From Prolixibacteraceae bacterium (lineage in GTDB: Bacteria; Bacteroidota; Bacteroidia; Bacteroidales; Prolixibacteraceae): 64,000 nucleotides of DNA. This document shows positions 18,341 to 25,812 of this stretch, piece after piece; the first letter of the stretch is position 1, and the number at the start of each line of letters is the position of its first letter. Below the pieces are notes generated by a model. That model was given only the letters and a program-made list of their open reading frames with translations, was not told the origin of the DNA and did no database searches. The position numbers and the translations under genes are program-made. The stretch covers positions 124,001 to 188,000 of the forward strand of contig JALNYZ010000003.1 of the NCBI GenBank assembly GCA_023229575.1. Direction: 5' to 3'.

Positions 18341-18859
18341 ATGCGCAAAATGATTCTGTTCATTATTCTTGCGATCATCGTATTGCACAAAAGTGAAGCG
18401 GCTGATTCTGGACGTTGCGAAAATAATTCTCTTTTCAAGATCGGACGAAGTAAAGATGCCAATGAGATTTACTATGCTGTAAGAACAACATTGGACGGCG
18501 AACTTGATTTGTCAGACCCTATTCACATTTACTGGAAAAAGTTCACAAAAAACGGGGTTATTGAACCACTCACTAGGATACAATGCGCATTTGCTTATGG
18601 TCTGAATTTCTTAAATCGATCTCCTGAGAGGGCCGACTTTCAGTTCGTTTCCTATTCCAAGAGAACTTTCTCTGTAAGGAAAACCAAAGATGGAAGATTC
18701 AAAGTATTCACAACAGCCAATGGTGCAGAAGTAGAAGTTGAACGTCTGTTTATCCAAATTGACGGTGGAACTTTCTGGTTCCCAAAAATTTCGAGGATCG
18801 AATTACATGCCCGGATTCCTGAAGTCGGTGTACCGGTGATGGAAATAATCAAGCCATAA
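18341..18859 (+). CDS. DUF4833 domain secreted protein
   Basis: A 172-residue protein with a cleavable signal peptide (about 1-20). The body has the DUF4833 pattern: LFKIGRSKDANEIYYAVRTT, then DPIHIYWKKFTKNGVIEPL and IQCAFAYGLNF, ending in a basic strand-rich segment (ISRIELHARIPEVGVPVMEI). The function of the family is unknown. It shares a transcript with the CPPC thioredoxin upstream, which suggests a periplasmic thiol- or envelope-stress role. Confidence 0.8.
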   Translation: MRKMILFIILAIIVLHKSEAADSGRCENNSLFKIGRSKDANEIYYAVRTTLDGELDLSDPIHIYWKKFTKNGVIEPLTRIQCAFAYGLNFLNRSPERADFQFVSYSKRTFSVRKTKDGRFKVFTTANGAEVEVERLFIQIDGGTFWFPKISRIELHARIPEVGVPVMEIIKP

Positions 18860-18954
18860 GATAGTCTTATGTCAAAAGGTAAGCTGCATTCCAGTTTGCA
18901 GAACCTGTTTGCCTATGACTTCCTGATTATTTTTTCAAAAAAAAAGTAAAAAAA

Positions 18955-18986
18955 TTGTCAGGTTCTGAAAAACGAACGACTCTTAG
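18955..18986 (+). promoter_or_regulatory. Putative ECF-sigma promoter of the CPVC thioredoxin-like gene
   Basis: TTGTCAGG (18955-18962), 14 nt, then CGACTCTTAG (18977-18986), about 64 nt before the ATG at 19050. It matches the motif at 17765, 19708, 23118 and 26827. Confidence 0.6.
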
Positions 18987-19049
18987 GTAGCGTTTCAATA
19001 ATAAAATTTCAGAAGCCATTATCAATGTCAAATTAAAATTTAAAAGAAG

Positions 19050-19454
19050 ATGAAAACAGTAAAAACAGCTTTAGCAAGCATCGCACTTCTATTATGCGTA
19101 TCAGTATCGGCTTTTGCAGGGAACAAAGCAAAGGTTGTAGCAGTTGTGAATCAGGCAGGATGGTGTCCTGTATGTCAGAATAATGGAATGCGTGCCATGG
19201 ATGCCTTCAAAGCCAACAACAAGGACATGGCCGTCCAGTTTGTGGCCAATGATTTGACCAATGACGAAACAAAAAGGAAATCAGCGGAAGAACTGGGGAA
19301 ATTAGGTTTGGACAAAGCAATTGCAGCATACAACGGAACCGGCGTAGTTTATTTCTTTAATTCTGAAACCAAGGCCCTCATTAGCCAGGTTAGTGTTGCC
19401 AAACCTGATCAGGAACTTGCAGCAGCCTTAGAGACCGCAAAGAAAGGCTTGTAA
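19050..19454 (+). CDS. Secreted thioredoxin-like protein (CPVC)
   Basis: A 134-residue protein with a signal peptide ending in SAFA (about residue 23). It has a short thioredoxin-like fold with NQAGWCPVCQNNGMRAMDAF, active site C-P-V-C, and the strand GTGVVYFFNSETKALISQVS. It is shorter than classic thioredoxin and I cannot assign it to a characterised subfamily. It is transcribed alone between a putative ECF promoter and a terminator. The C-P-V-C motif also occurs in the HEAT-redoxin protein at 21848. Confidence 0.8.
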   Translation: MKTVKTALASIALLLCVSVSAFAGNKAKVVAVVNQAGWCPVCQNNGMRAMDAFKANNKDMAVQFVANDLTNDETKRKSAEELGKLGLDKAIAAYNGTGVVYFFNSETKALISQVSVAKPDQELAAALETAKKGL

Positions 19455-19478
19455 AAAAAAGATAAGATTCTTAAATCA

Positions 19479-19506
19479 AAGGCGGAACCAAAAATTCCGC
19501 CTTTTT
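19479..19506 (+). terminator. Rho-independent terminator after the CPVC gene
   Basis: AAGGCGGAA (19479-19487) pairs perfectly with TTCCGCCTT (19495-19503), with a 7-nt A-rich loop and a T-run. Confidence 0.85.
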
Positions 19507-19555
19507 AATAAAAAAATCATGAAGGCAATTCTTATTCACTTCCAAAATCAGGAGG

Positions 19556-19696
19556 ATGGCTCAATTCAGTAAAAGTTCATTGTTAGACCATGGAGGAAAT
19601 CTTCTTTCCTCTCCAAAAGGTTACGACCCAAGTGTGGAAGGATATACCAATTTTCTTAATGATGGTCTCCAAAGGTTCAAAATAGTGGATAAATAA
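19556..19696 (+). pseudogene. Short frame resembling a thioredoxin/redoxin C-terminus
   Basis: A 46-codon frame between two transcription units, too short to be a domain. The second half, LDHGGNLLSSPKGYDPSVEG followed by YTNFLNDGLQRFK, has the look of the last strand and helix of a thioredoxin-like protein (x-D-x-G-x-x-L-x-x-x-G-Y then a terminal amphipathic helix). No active-site part lies upstream. It may be a remnant of a duplicated redox gene. The evidence is only this pattern. Confidence 0.3.
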
Positions 19697-19707
19697 TTAC
19701 AATAGTC

Positions 19708-19740
19708 TGTCAGGTTTCCATTTTTATGGCGACTGTTAGG
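19708..19740 (+). promoter_or_regulatory. Putative ECF-sigma promoter of the OB-fold/YceI operon
   Basis: TGTCAGG (19708-19714), 15 nt, then CGACTGTTAGG (19730-19740), 25 nt before the ATG at 19766. Both boxes match the best form of the shared motif. Confidence 0.68.
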
Positions 19741-19765
19741 TTATAAATCAAAGAACAACAACAAA

Positions 19766-20242
19766 ATGAAAAGGGGAAAAATTATCAAATCAGTTATTAT
19801 CATCGCAGTTGCAGGTATCATCATTGCCGGTGCAGTCGGTCTGTATATGTTCAATATGCCGCACCGAAATGTTCAGAAGGCAAATGCCGTTTACAATCTT
19901 ACCAGTTCGCAGATTGTGACAGAGTACCTTACGGACAAGGAATTGGCCAACAAGAAATACTTGTCCGGGGATGGGGATTCGAAAGTTCTGAAAATATCTG
20001 GCGTTGTCAACAGGATTTCAGAAGATTTTAACGGTCAGAAAGTCGTTTTATTGAAGGGAGCCGATGATAAGGCTGGCGTAAGCGCCTCCTTCACAAAGGA
20101 AACAAACCCCAATGCGGCAAAACTCAAGGTCGGCGAAGCAGTAACTATTAAAGGAGTAATTCGTTCAGGAGCTTCATTTGACAAGGATCTGGCACTTTAT
20201 GAGAATGTAATTCTCGAAAAAAGTGACGTAGCGACGAAATAA
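19766..20242 (+). CDS. OB-fold (tRNA_anti-like) membrane-anchored protein
   Basis: A 158-residue protein with one N-terminal membrane helix (about 9-30). A periplasmic OB-fold of the tRNA_anti-like type follows: VLKISGVVNRISEDFNGQKV, VSASFTKETN and LKVGEAVTIKGVIRSGAS. In Bacteroidota such proteins often lie next to YceI genes, as here (35 nt to the next ATG). The ligand is unknown; despite the domain name there is no reason to expect nucleic-acid binding in the periplasm. Confidence 0.78.
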   Translation: MKRGKIIKSVIIIAVAGIIIAGAVGLYMFNMPHRNVQKANAVYNLTSSQIVTEYLTDKELANKKYLSGDGDSKVLKISGVVNRISEDFNGQKVVLLKGADDKAGVSASFTKETNPNAAKLKVGEAVTIKGVIRSGASFDKDLALYENVILEKSDVATK

Positions 20243-20277
20243 ATAACAAATACAAATCATTTTAAAAATTAGAAATC

Positions 20278-20844
20278 ATGGAAAAGTTAAGTTCATTAAC
20301 CATCATTTTGGCCCTGTTTGTAACATTTTCGGCCGGAGCCCAAACATCAGGTAAAGTGGTAAGTACCAAAACCCACATTAAATTTTTCTCTGCGACACCG
20401 GCCGAGAACATCGAAGCCAATAACAATACTGCCGTAGGGACCATTAACAAGGAAACCGGAGAAGTGGTTTTCTCGGTTCCAATGCAGGGATTTGAATTCG
20501 AAAAGGCATTGATGCAGAAGCATTTCAATAGTGATAATTTTTTGGATACCAAGTCTTTCCCTAAAGCCAAGCTTATTGGAAAAATTACCAACCTTGATAA
20601 AGTTAATTTCACCAAAGATGGAACCTATGAGGCAATTGTGCAGGGAGATATGACCATCAAAGGTGTAACCAAACCGATCGATGAAAAGGGCACCGTTGTG
20701 GTAAAAGGAAATATGGTGGAAGTCCAAAGCAAGTTTAACCTTACATTGGCTGATTATGGAATTACTTTTGTGAAAGGTAAACCATCTTCAAACATTGCCA
20801 AATCCGTAGAAGTCACAATACATTCTGAACTTCAGGCTCAATAA
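20278..20844 (+). CDS. YceI-family periplasmic lipocalin-like protein
   Basis: A 188-residue protein with a signal peptide (about 1-21, ending GAQ). The YceI beta-barrel fold follows: GKVVSTKTHIKFFSATPAEN, FEKALMQKHFNSDNFLDTKS, FPKAKLIGKI, and GDMTIKGVTKPI. YceI proteins bind isoprenoid or amphiphilic ligands in a barrel pocket, and several are stress-induced. It forms a two-gene operon with the OB-fold gene behind an ECF-type promoter. Confidence 0.92.
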   Translation: MEKLSSLTIILALFVTFSAGAQTSGKVVSTKTHIKFFSATPAENIEANNNTAVGTINKETGEVVFSVPMQGFEFEKALMQKHFNSDNFLDTKSFPKAKLIGKITNLDKVNFTKDGTYEAIVQGDMTIKGVTKPIDEKGTVVVKGNMVEVQSKFNLTLADYGITFVKGKPSSNIAKSVEVTIHSELQAQ

Positions 20845-20957
20845 ACGACACATTTATCAGTAAATGCCAATTGCAGGATAGTCTCTTCACATCCGGATAT
20901 TTTCTTTTCCAGTTGTCATTTGAAAAATTCCATTATTCTTAGAAAAACAGCAAAAAA

Positions 20958-20989
20958 TTTTGATATAACTAAGTAGTTGCTTAGATTTG
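20958..20989 (+). promoter_or_regulatory. tetR promoter with an overlapping palindromic operator
   Basis: A Bacteroidota-type promoter: -33 TTTTG (20958-20962), 19 nt, then -7 TAGATTTG (20982-20989). The palindrome CTAAG-tagttg-CTTAG (20969-20984) sits between the boxes and overlaps the -7 element. The same palindrome recurs at 21602-21617 downstream of tetR, which suggests that this TetR protein represses its own gene and the following one. Confidence 0.65.
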
Positions 20990-21006
20990 TGCGGTAATTC
21001 TTAAGT

Positions 21007-21585
21007 ATGCCAAGGAATAAATCATATAGCGACGAAATAGTGTTGGAACGTGCGATGCAGGTTTTCTGGAGCCATGGCTACGAGGCCACAACGGTCAGAA
21101 TGCTGGAAAAAGAGATGAGCATCAACCAGTTTTCTATTTATGCTTCGTTCCAAAACAAAAAAAACCTGTTCATTCATGCTATGCGCAATTACAGGGATTA
21201 CGTAAAAAAACACCGCTTTCAGGTTCTGTTGCAGGAAGATGCCGGGATGGCTGAGTTGGAAAGCTTTCTTCTCAATGCGATAAACGCAAAAAAAACGGGC
21301 TCAGAAACAAAAGGTTGCCTGGTAGTGAATACTGCCGGTGAAATTGGCAGCAAAGACTGTGATATCTCCGGTGAAGTAAACCAATATTACGATTTTGTCC
21401 GCGACATGCTTAAAAATGTACTAAGGAATGCGGTCCAAAAAAGGGAAATCCCCACAGACACAAATATTGAGCAGCAGGCCAATTTCTTTCTGGGGGTCAT
21501 GCAGAGTATTTCTGTGGCATCGAAAACAATGGACATTAATCGGCTAACTGATTTTATTTCAGTTGCACTAAGTCAAATACGATAA
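21007..21585 (+). CDS. TetR-family transcriptional regulator
   Basis: A 192-residue regulator. The N-terminal helix-turn-helix is clear (ERAMQVFWSHGYEATTVRML; INQFSIYASFQNKKNLFIHA). The ligand-binding half contains GCLVVNTAGEIGSKDCDISG, common in AcrR/ComR-like TetR proteins (G-C-L-x-x-N), and two Cys that could sense electrophiles. It lies directly upstream of an AhpD-like gene remnant, a common pairing. It probably binds the CTAAG-N6-CTTAG sites at 20969 and 21602. Confidence 0.9.
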   Translation: MPRNKSYSDEIVLERAMQVFWSHGYEATTVRMLEKEMSINQFSIYASFQNKKNLFIHAMRNYRDYVKKHRFQVLLQEDAGMAELESFLLNAINAKKTGSETKGCLVVNTAGEIGSKDCDISGEVNQYYDFVRDMLKNVLRNAVQKREIPTDTNIEQQANFFLGVMQSISVASKTMDINRLTDFISVALSQIR

Positions 21586-21601
21586 TTTTTTTGATTTATT
21601 A

Positions 21602-21617
21602 CTAAGCTTTCGCTTAG
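21602..21617 (+). promoter_or_regulatory. Second TetR operator, upstream of the AhpD-like remnant
   Basis: CTAAGC-tttc-GCTTAG is a perfect 6+6 palindrome, sharing CTAAG-N6-CTTAG with the site overlapping the tetR promoter. It lies 16 nt before the ATG of the truncated AhpD-like gene and may also control the HEAT-redoxin gene at 21848. Confidence 0.55.
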
Positions 21618-21632
21618 CAATAAATAGTACCA

Positions 21633-21787
21633 ATGGAAAATAAAATGACAGAATTCAAATTACACACTCTGGAAACAGCTCCTGAAGGATCAAATGAAAT
21701 CCTTTCTGCAGCATTAAAACAAAATGGGTTTATACCGAATCTTTACAGGATGCAGAACTGAAAGAAGTAAGAACTGAACAGACATAA
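21633..21787 (+). pseudogene. Truncated AhpD-like (carboxymuconolactone decarboxylase family) gene
   Basis: The frame from ATG 21633 reads MTEFKLHTLETAPEGSNEIL, then QNGFIPNLYRMQN, and stops at 21759-21761. F-x-L-H-T-x-E-T-A-P-E-x-S and N-G-F-I-P-N-L are the standard N-terminus of AhpD-like peroxidase-related proteins. The catalytic C-x-x-C region that should follow is gone. A second frame across the junction (QDAELKEVRTEQT, stop 21785-21787) could be the leftover C-terminus. This looks like a gene collapsed by an internal deletion while its operator survived. Confidence 0.6.
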
Positions 21788-21847
21788 ATGATGCTATTCG
21801 ATGGTTACAACCTGTCGGCTTTATCTAAAACTTAAAATTTATTTGAT

Positions 21848-23029
21848 ATGAAGAATGCCCTTTTTCTATTTCTGTTTGTGAACCTGATAATATCATCCTC
21901 TAAATGTGAGATTCTTATGAAAAATAGTACAGATGAACCCACCACAGTGCAACAAATTTTCGAACGTGTCAGAGCACATGAATTCAACCCGCTTAACGAA
22001 GAAAATTCCTTGACCATAGACCGGAAGTTGAATGTGGACGGAATCGCTGATTTGAATAACGATGACTGGCGGGTTCGCTTGTTGGCCGTGAGGGATTTGG
22101 TTACGGAGGGAATTGCAAAAGTCGGTGAAATTGCCAAAGGCCTGGTAGACATTTCAATTGATGTTCGTCAGATAAGTGCCATGACACTTGGGATACTAAA
22201 TGCCAAAAGTGCCATCAATGCGCTTGAGCATGTGGTGCGTACTGATGATAATACGATGGTGCGTTCTCAGGCTGTGATTGCACTTGGGCAATTAGAATCA
22301 AAAGAATCGCTAAGCTTGCTCCGTGAAAAACTAAAGGAGGATTCGTCGCGAGACGTACGGCATCAATGCGAACTGGCTATTTACCAGATAGAAAACCAAA
22401 TGGGGGTAACCAATAAGCAATTGGCTGCATTTTTATCACTTGACAAATCAACTTTTGAAACGGCAAAGAAAGGTTTAGTTGCCCCCGATTTTGTTCTGGA
22501 GGACACAGAAGGAAAGGAGTGGCAATTAAGTCTGTTTCGCAACAAAAAGTGGGTTATCCTGATATGGGTTTTTGCAGACTGGTGCCCAGTTTGCCATAGT
22601 GAATTCCACGACTTAATGAAGAAACGGGAAGAATTTAATAAGGCGGCTGTGCAAGTATTTACACTTGAAATACATGACAAATACCGGGGAAGGGTAATGG
22701 TTGGGAAAGAACTGGAGCCTAGTTATTGGTTCAGCAAAGAGTCATTTAAAGAGGCTTATACAAAGCAGATATGGTGGCCACACCTACTTGACAGGGCCGG
22801 TAAAAATGCTGCTATATACGGCGCCGATCCGTTGGCTTTTTCTGTACATGCAGAATATATAAACAGGCCAACAACGGTTATTATTGATCCCCAAGGGATG
22901 GTAAGGTATATTTATAATGGTACATTCTGGGGCGACCGTCCCACCATTGAACAAACATTGAAGATGATTGAAAATGAAGATTTTACATTCGAGCACGCGC
23001 AAAGAAGAAAAGACAAGAAGTATGATTAG
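21848..23029 (+). CDS. Secreted HEAT-repeat / redoxin (AhpC-TSA-like) fusion protein, CPVC
   Basis: A 393-residue protein. A signal peptide or lipoprotein-like N-terminus (1-20, ending SSSKC) precedes two or three HEAT-like repeats, about 65-185 (DDWRVRLLAVRDLVTEGI; DVRQISAMTLGILNAKSAIN; MVRSQAVIALGQLESKESLS). A thioredoxin-fold redoxin domain follows, about 207-375 (VAPDFVLEDTEGKEWQLSLF; active site W-C-P-V-C, Cys246/Cys249; YINRPTTVIIDPQGMVRYIY). It is an unusual pairing of a protein-binding scaffold and a thiol-disulfide or peroxidase module. No ECF motif lies upstream. It may be transcribed from the TetR-operator promoter through the AhpD-like remnant. Confidence 0.82.
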   Translation: MKNALFLFLFVNLIISSSKCEILMKNSTDEPTTVQQIFERVRAHEFNPLNEENSLTIDRKLNVDGIADLNNDDWRVRLLAVRDLVTEGIAKVGEIAKGLVDISIDVRQISAMTLGILNAKSAINALEHVVRTDDNTMVRSQAVIALGQLESKESLSLLREKLKEDSSRDVRHQCELAIYQIENQMGVTNKQLAAFLSLDKSTFETAKKGLVAPDFVLEDTEGKEWQLSLFRNKKWVILIWVFADWCPVCHSEFHDLMKKREEFNKAAVQVFTLEIHDKYRGRVMVGKELEPSYWFSKESFKEAYTKQIWWPHLLDRAGKNAAIYGADPLAFSVHAEYINRPTTVIIDPQGMVRYIYNGTFWGDRPTIEQTLKMIENEDFTFEHAQRRKDKKYD

Positions 23030-23117
23030 GTTTATCAGAGACCAATTTAAAATCACCGGATCCAGATTTTTTAACCATGATACATAATCCAGGGAAAATA
23101 AAATAATTTCTTCTATT

Positions 23118-23148
23118 TGTCAGGAATTAATGTTGTCTGCGACTGTTA
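23118..23148 (+). promoter_or_regulatory. Putative ECF-sigma promoter of the cysteine-dioxygenase-like operon
   Basis: TGTCAGG (23118-23124), 15 nt, then CGACTGTTA (23140-23148), 43 nt before the ATG at 23192. Box sequence and spacing are identical to those upstream of 19766. Confidence 0.68.
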
Positions 23149-23191
23149 TTTAAAATAAAAGTTGGTTTAAATAAATTTAACATCGCAGAAA

Positions 23192-23638
23192 ATGAAAACA
23201 TTTGCTTTTTGCCCTATTTCCGAGAATAAAATTGATGAATATGTAACCAGGACTAACGCTGGTTTCACTGTGTTAATAATTGTCTCTTTTCTTATAGCAT
23301 CAAATTTTTTATTTGTTGTTTTTCTGGGAGTGGATTTTTTGTTGAGAAGTTTGGAATTGCCAAAATTCAGTTTGGTTGGAATTTCCTCCCGGAATATCTT
23401 GAAGTACCTTCAGGTGAAATCGAAACCAATTAATGCCGGCCCTAAGATATTCGCGGCACGTATTGGATTGGTACTGACATCAATGATCCTATTGGGAATT
23501 TTGATTCAATCCAATTTGCTTGTAATTGGGATCAGCCTTATTCTGGGGATATTTTCCTTCCTCGAATTTGCCTTCGGTTTTTGCGTTGCCTGCCAAATTT
23601 ATCCTTACGTGTACGTTTTGGTTTATGGCCATAAATAA
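23192..23638 (+). CDS. DUF4395 family membrane protein
   Basis: A 148-residue integral membrane protein with three or four hydrophobic helices. The family marks are an N-terminal FAFCPISENKIDEYVTRTNA, with conserved Cys and Asn, and the end FEFAFGFCVACQIYPYVYVL, where G-F-C-x-x-C is invariant in DUF4395. In other bacteria DUF4395 genes lie beside thioredoxins, rhodaneses and thiosulfate-handling genes, which fits here. Its role is unproven, but two conserved Cys at a membrane face suggest thiol or sulfane-sulfur chemistry. It is the first gene of a four-gene operon. Confidence 0.82.
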   Translation: MKTFAFCPISENKIDEYVTRTNAGFTVLIIVSFLIASNFLFVVFLGVDFLLRSLELPKFSLVGISSRNILKYLQVKSKPINAGPKIFAARIGLVLTSMILLGILIQSNLLVIGISLILGIFSFLEFAFGFCVACQIYPYVYVLVYGHK

Positions 23639-23659
23639 AAATTCAAAAAAACCCTTATC

Positions 23660-24355
23660 ATGAGAGAATATTTGCCAGATTGTATCAGAAACCTGATGTT
23701 TGAACTTGACCGTCAAGCCAAGATGAACAATGGTATTGTGTCTCAAATTTTGTCCGGGATTAAATTCACGGAAAAGGCTTTGGAACCTTTTGTCTATGGG
23801 AAGCACCCGACAAATGAAAGCTATGGCCGCAAGCTAATCTGGGACAATGGGGATTATAATATTCTATTGATGACCTGGCGTCCCGGAGATTTCACTGCCA
23901 TACACAACCATGGTTATACCGAGTGGGGAGGAGTTTATTTCTTTGGGGAGGCTACCCACAGATTGTACCGTGTCGAAAATGATGAGATGTCAATTATCAG
24001 GAAAAATGTATTCCTCCGGGGAGAGGTGGCATCCGTCTGTGGTGACCTTACTCATTTGATGGGGAATTCGGGCGATCATGATATAATAACCCTTCATGTT
24101 TATGGCTCAAATACGAGAAACGAAAATGTGTCGGAAGATGCGAAAGTTTACGTACCAGAATTTCAGAAAATTTTCACAACAATGGGATCTGCCTATTTGA
24201 ACATGAATAAAACATTGATCCTTTCAGAAAAGCCATTTGAAAACATTGAACATGATGTACTGGCAGACTATTTTTCGCTGGTAAAACCATTTTATGAGCG
24301 CAATAAAATGGCAGGTGTACTTAAAAGAATGGATAATTATCTTAATCACAACTGA
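23660..24355 (+). CDS. Cysteine-dioxygenase-like cupin (thiol dioxygenase family)
   Basis: A 231-residue cytosolic cupin. NILLMTWRPGDFTAIHNHGY (about 67-86) gives the H-x-H iron ligands His82 and His84, and DLTHLMGN supplies the third His (132). ITLHVYG (about 143-149) is the typical CDO-type end of the barrel. Cysteine dioxygenase uses a three-His Fe(II) site to oxidise cysteine to cysteine sulfinate. Oddly, Glu88 sits where cupins normally have the fourth ligand and true CDOs do not. The enzyme might therefore act on another thiol or be a four-ligand relative. It is followed by a CSAD-like decarboxylase. Confidence 0.75.
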   Translation: MREYLPDCIRNLMFELDRQAKMNNGIVSQILSGIKFTEKALEPFVYGKHPTNESYGRKLIWDNGDYNILLMTWRPGDFTAIHNHGYTEWGGVYFFGEATHRLYRVENDEMSIIRKNVFLRGEVASVCGDLTHLMGNSGDHDIITLHVYGSNTRNENVSEDAKVYVPEFQKIFTTMGSAYLNMNKTLILSEKPFENIEHDVLADYFSLVKPFYERNKMAGVLKRMDNYLNHN

Positions 24356-24384
24356 ATATCACACAACTATAAGAAGTAAACACA

Positions 24385-25812
24385 ATGAATGAGTTAACTA
24401 TTCTTGCAGAATCGTTTGAGAAAATAAAAAACTATCTGCAAACAAACAATGATCAGACCACTCCTGTTGTCAAATTCAGAACTCCGGCCGAACTGGCTGA
24501 GGTTATTGACTTTGGTGTAAAAAATGATGGAATTTCGGAACATGAGTTTTTGGGTCTTTTGGACAAATACCTTGAATTCTCGGTTAAAACAGGGAACAAA
24601 CAATTTTTGAACCAGTTGTATTCAGGGTTTAACTTTCCCGCTTTTATTGGCGAAGTCTTTTCGGTATTGGCAAACACCTCGATGTACACTTACGAAGTTG
24701 CTCCGGTTGCCACAAGAATTGAAACAGAGATGATTCGCCTGATGAACAGCTACGCCGGGTACAAAGAAGGAGACGGAATTTTTGTAAGCGGAGGTAGTAA
24801 TGCCAATCTGATCGCCATGTTCTCTGCCCGTAATAGAATTTTTCCCGAAGGCCGGTTTTATGGTTACGATCGGAATCTGAAGTTGAGCGCATTTGTCAAT
24901 GAACAAGCACATTATTCTTTTGAGACTGCCGCAAACGTCCTTGGAATTGGGGCGAAAAATGTAATTAAAGTCAAATCGGATGTAAATGGTTCCATGATCC
25001 CGGAAGAATTGGAGCGTGAAATATTGAGCTCGATTAGTCGTGGAGAAAAGCCATTTTTTGTTGCGGCAACCTGTGCAACCACTCTGCTGGGAGCATACGA
25101 TCCTATTGATGAAATGGCTTCCATATGCGCAAAATATGATATCTGGTTACATGCTGATGGATCTTTTGGCGGTTCGCTTATTTTAAGTGATAAGCACAAA
25201 CATTTAATGAAGGGCATTGAAAAAACCGATTCGTTCGCCTGGAATCCTCACAAGCTGATGAATATTCCGTTGGTATGCTCAGCCATCCTGGTCAAGAAAC
25301 GAGGTACGCTACAACACAACATCACGGATATCAATACGGATTATATTTTTCACGACATTGATGAAATTGAAGATTTGGGGAAAAAATCCATTCAATGCGG
25401 TCGTAAAGTAGACGCTGTGAAATTGTGGTTTGCCTGGAAATACTATGGATTGGATGGTTACCGGAAGCGCATCGATAACCTGATCGAAATGGCCACTTAT
25501 GCCGAAAACCAGGTGAAGTTACATCCGCAATTGGAACTTTTAGTCGCCCGTCAATCCTTCGCCGTTTGTTTCCGTTATGTGCCCAGTCAGGAAACAGATT
25601 TAAACAAGTTTAATCTTGAACTGCGGGAATCCCTGAGAAAAAAGGGAAAGTCTATTGTTAATTATGGATATACCGGGGGAAAGCTGGCTATTCGTTTAAT
25701 TACAGCAAACGGCGAATTGGCACAATCGGATATGGATTTGTTTTTCGATAATTTGCTTTCGGAAGCCCATAGACTGGAAAGAAAATATATGAAAGCGTAT
25801 GTGGAGGCATAA
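24385..25812 (+). CDS. PLP-dependent group II decarboxylase, CSAD/GAD-like
   Basis: A 475-residue enzyme close to the animal-type glutamate/cysteine-sulfinate/aspartate decarboxylases. It shows FLNQLYSGFNFPAFIGEVFS, NTSMYTYEVAPVATRIE, the PLP-stacking His176 (EQAHYS), Asp258 for the pyridine nitrogen (LHADGSFGGS; usual H-V-D-A-x-x-G-G) and the Schiff-base lysine Lys290 in AWNPHKLMNIPLVCSAILVK. Next to a CDO-like gene, decarboxylation of cysteine sulfinate to hypotaurine is the most economical role. Aspartate-to-beta-alanine or glutamate-to-GABA cannot be excluded. It overlaps the next gene by 14 nt. Confidence 0.85.
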   Translation: MNELTILAESFEKIKNYLQTNNDQTTPVVKFRTPAELAEVIDFGVKNDGISEHEFLGLLDKYLEFSVKTGNKQFLNQLYSGFNFPAFIGEVFSVLANTSMYTYEVAPVATRIETEMIRLMNSYAGYKEGDGIFVSGGSNANLIAMFSARNRIFPEGRFYGYDRNLKLSAFVNEQAHYSFETAANVLGIGAKNVIKVKSDVNGSMIPEELEREILSSISRGEKPFFVAATCATTLLGAYDPIDEMASICAKYDIWLHADGSFGGSLILSDKHKHLMKGIEKTDSFAWNPHKLMNIPLVCSAILVKKRGTLQHNITDINTDYIFHDIDEIEDLGKKSIQCGRKVDAVKLWFAWKYYGLDGYRKRIDNLIEMATYAENQVKLHPQLELLVARQSFAVCFRYVPSQETDLNKFNLELRESLRKKGKSIVNYGYTGGKLAIRLITANGELAQSDMDLFFDNLLSEAHRLERKYMKAYVEA

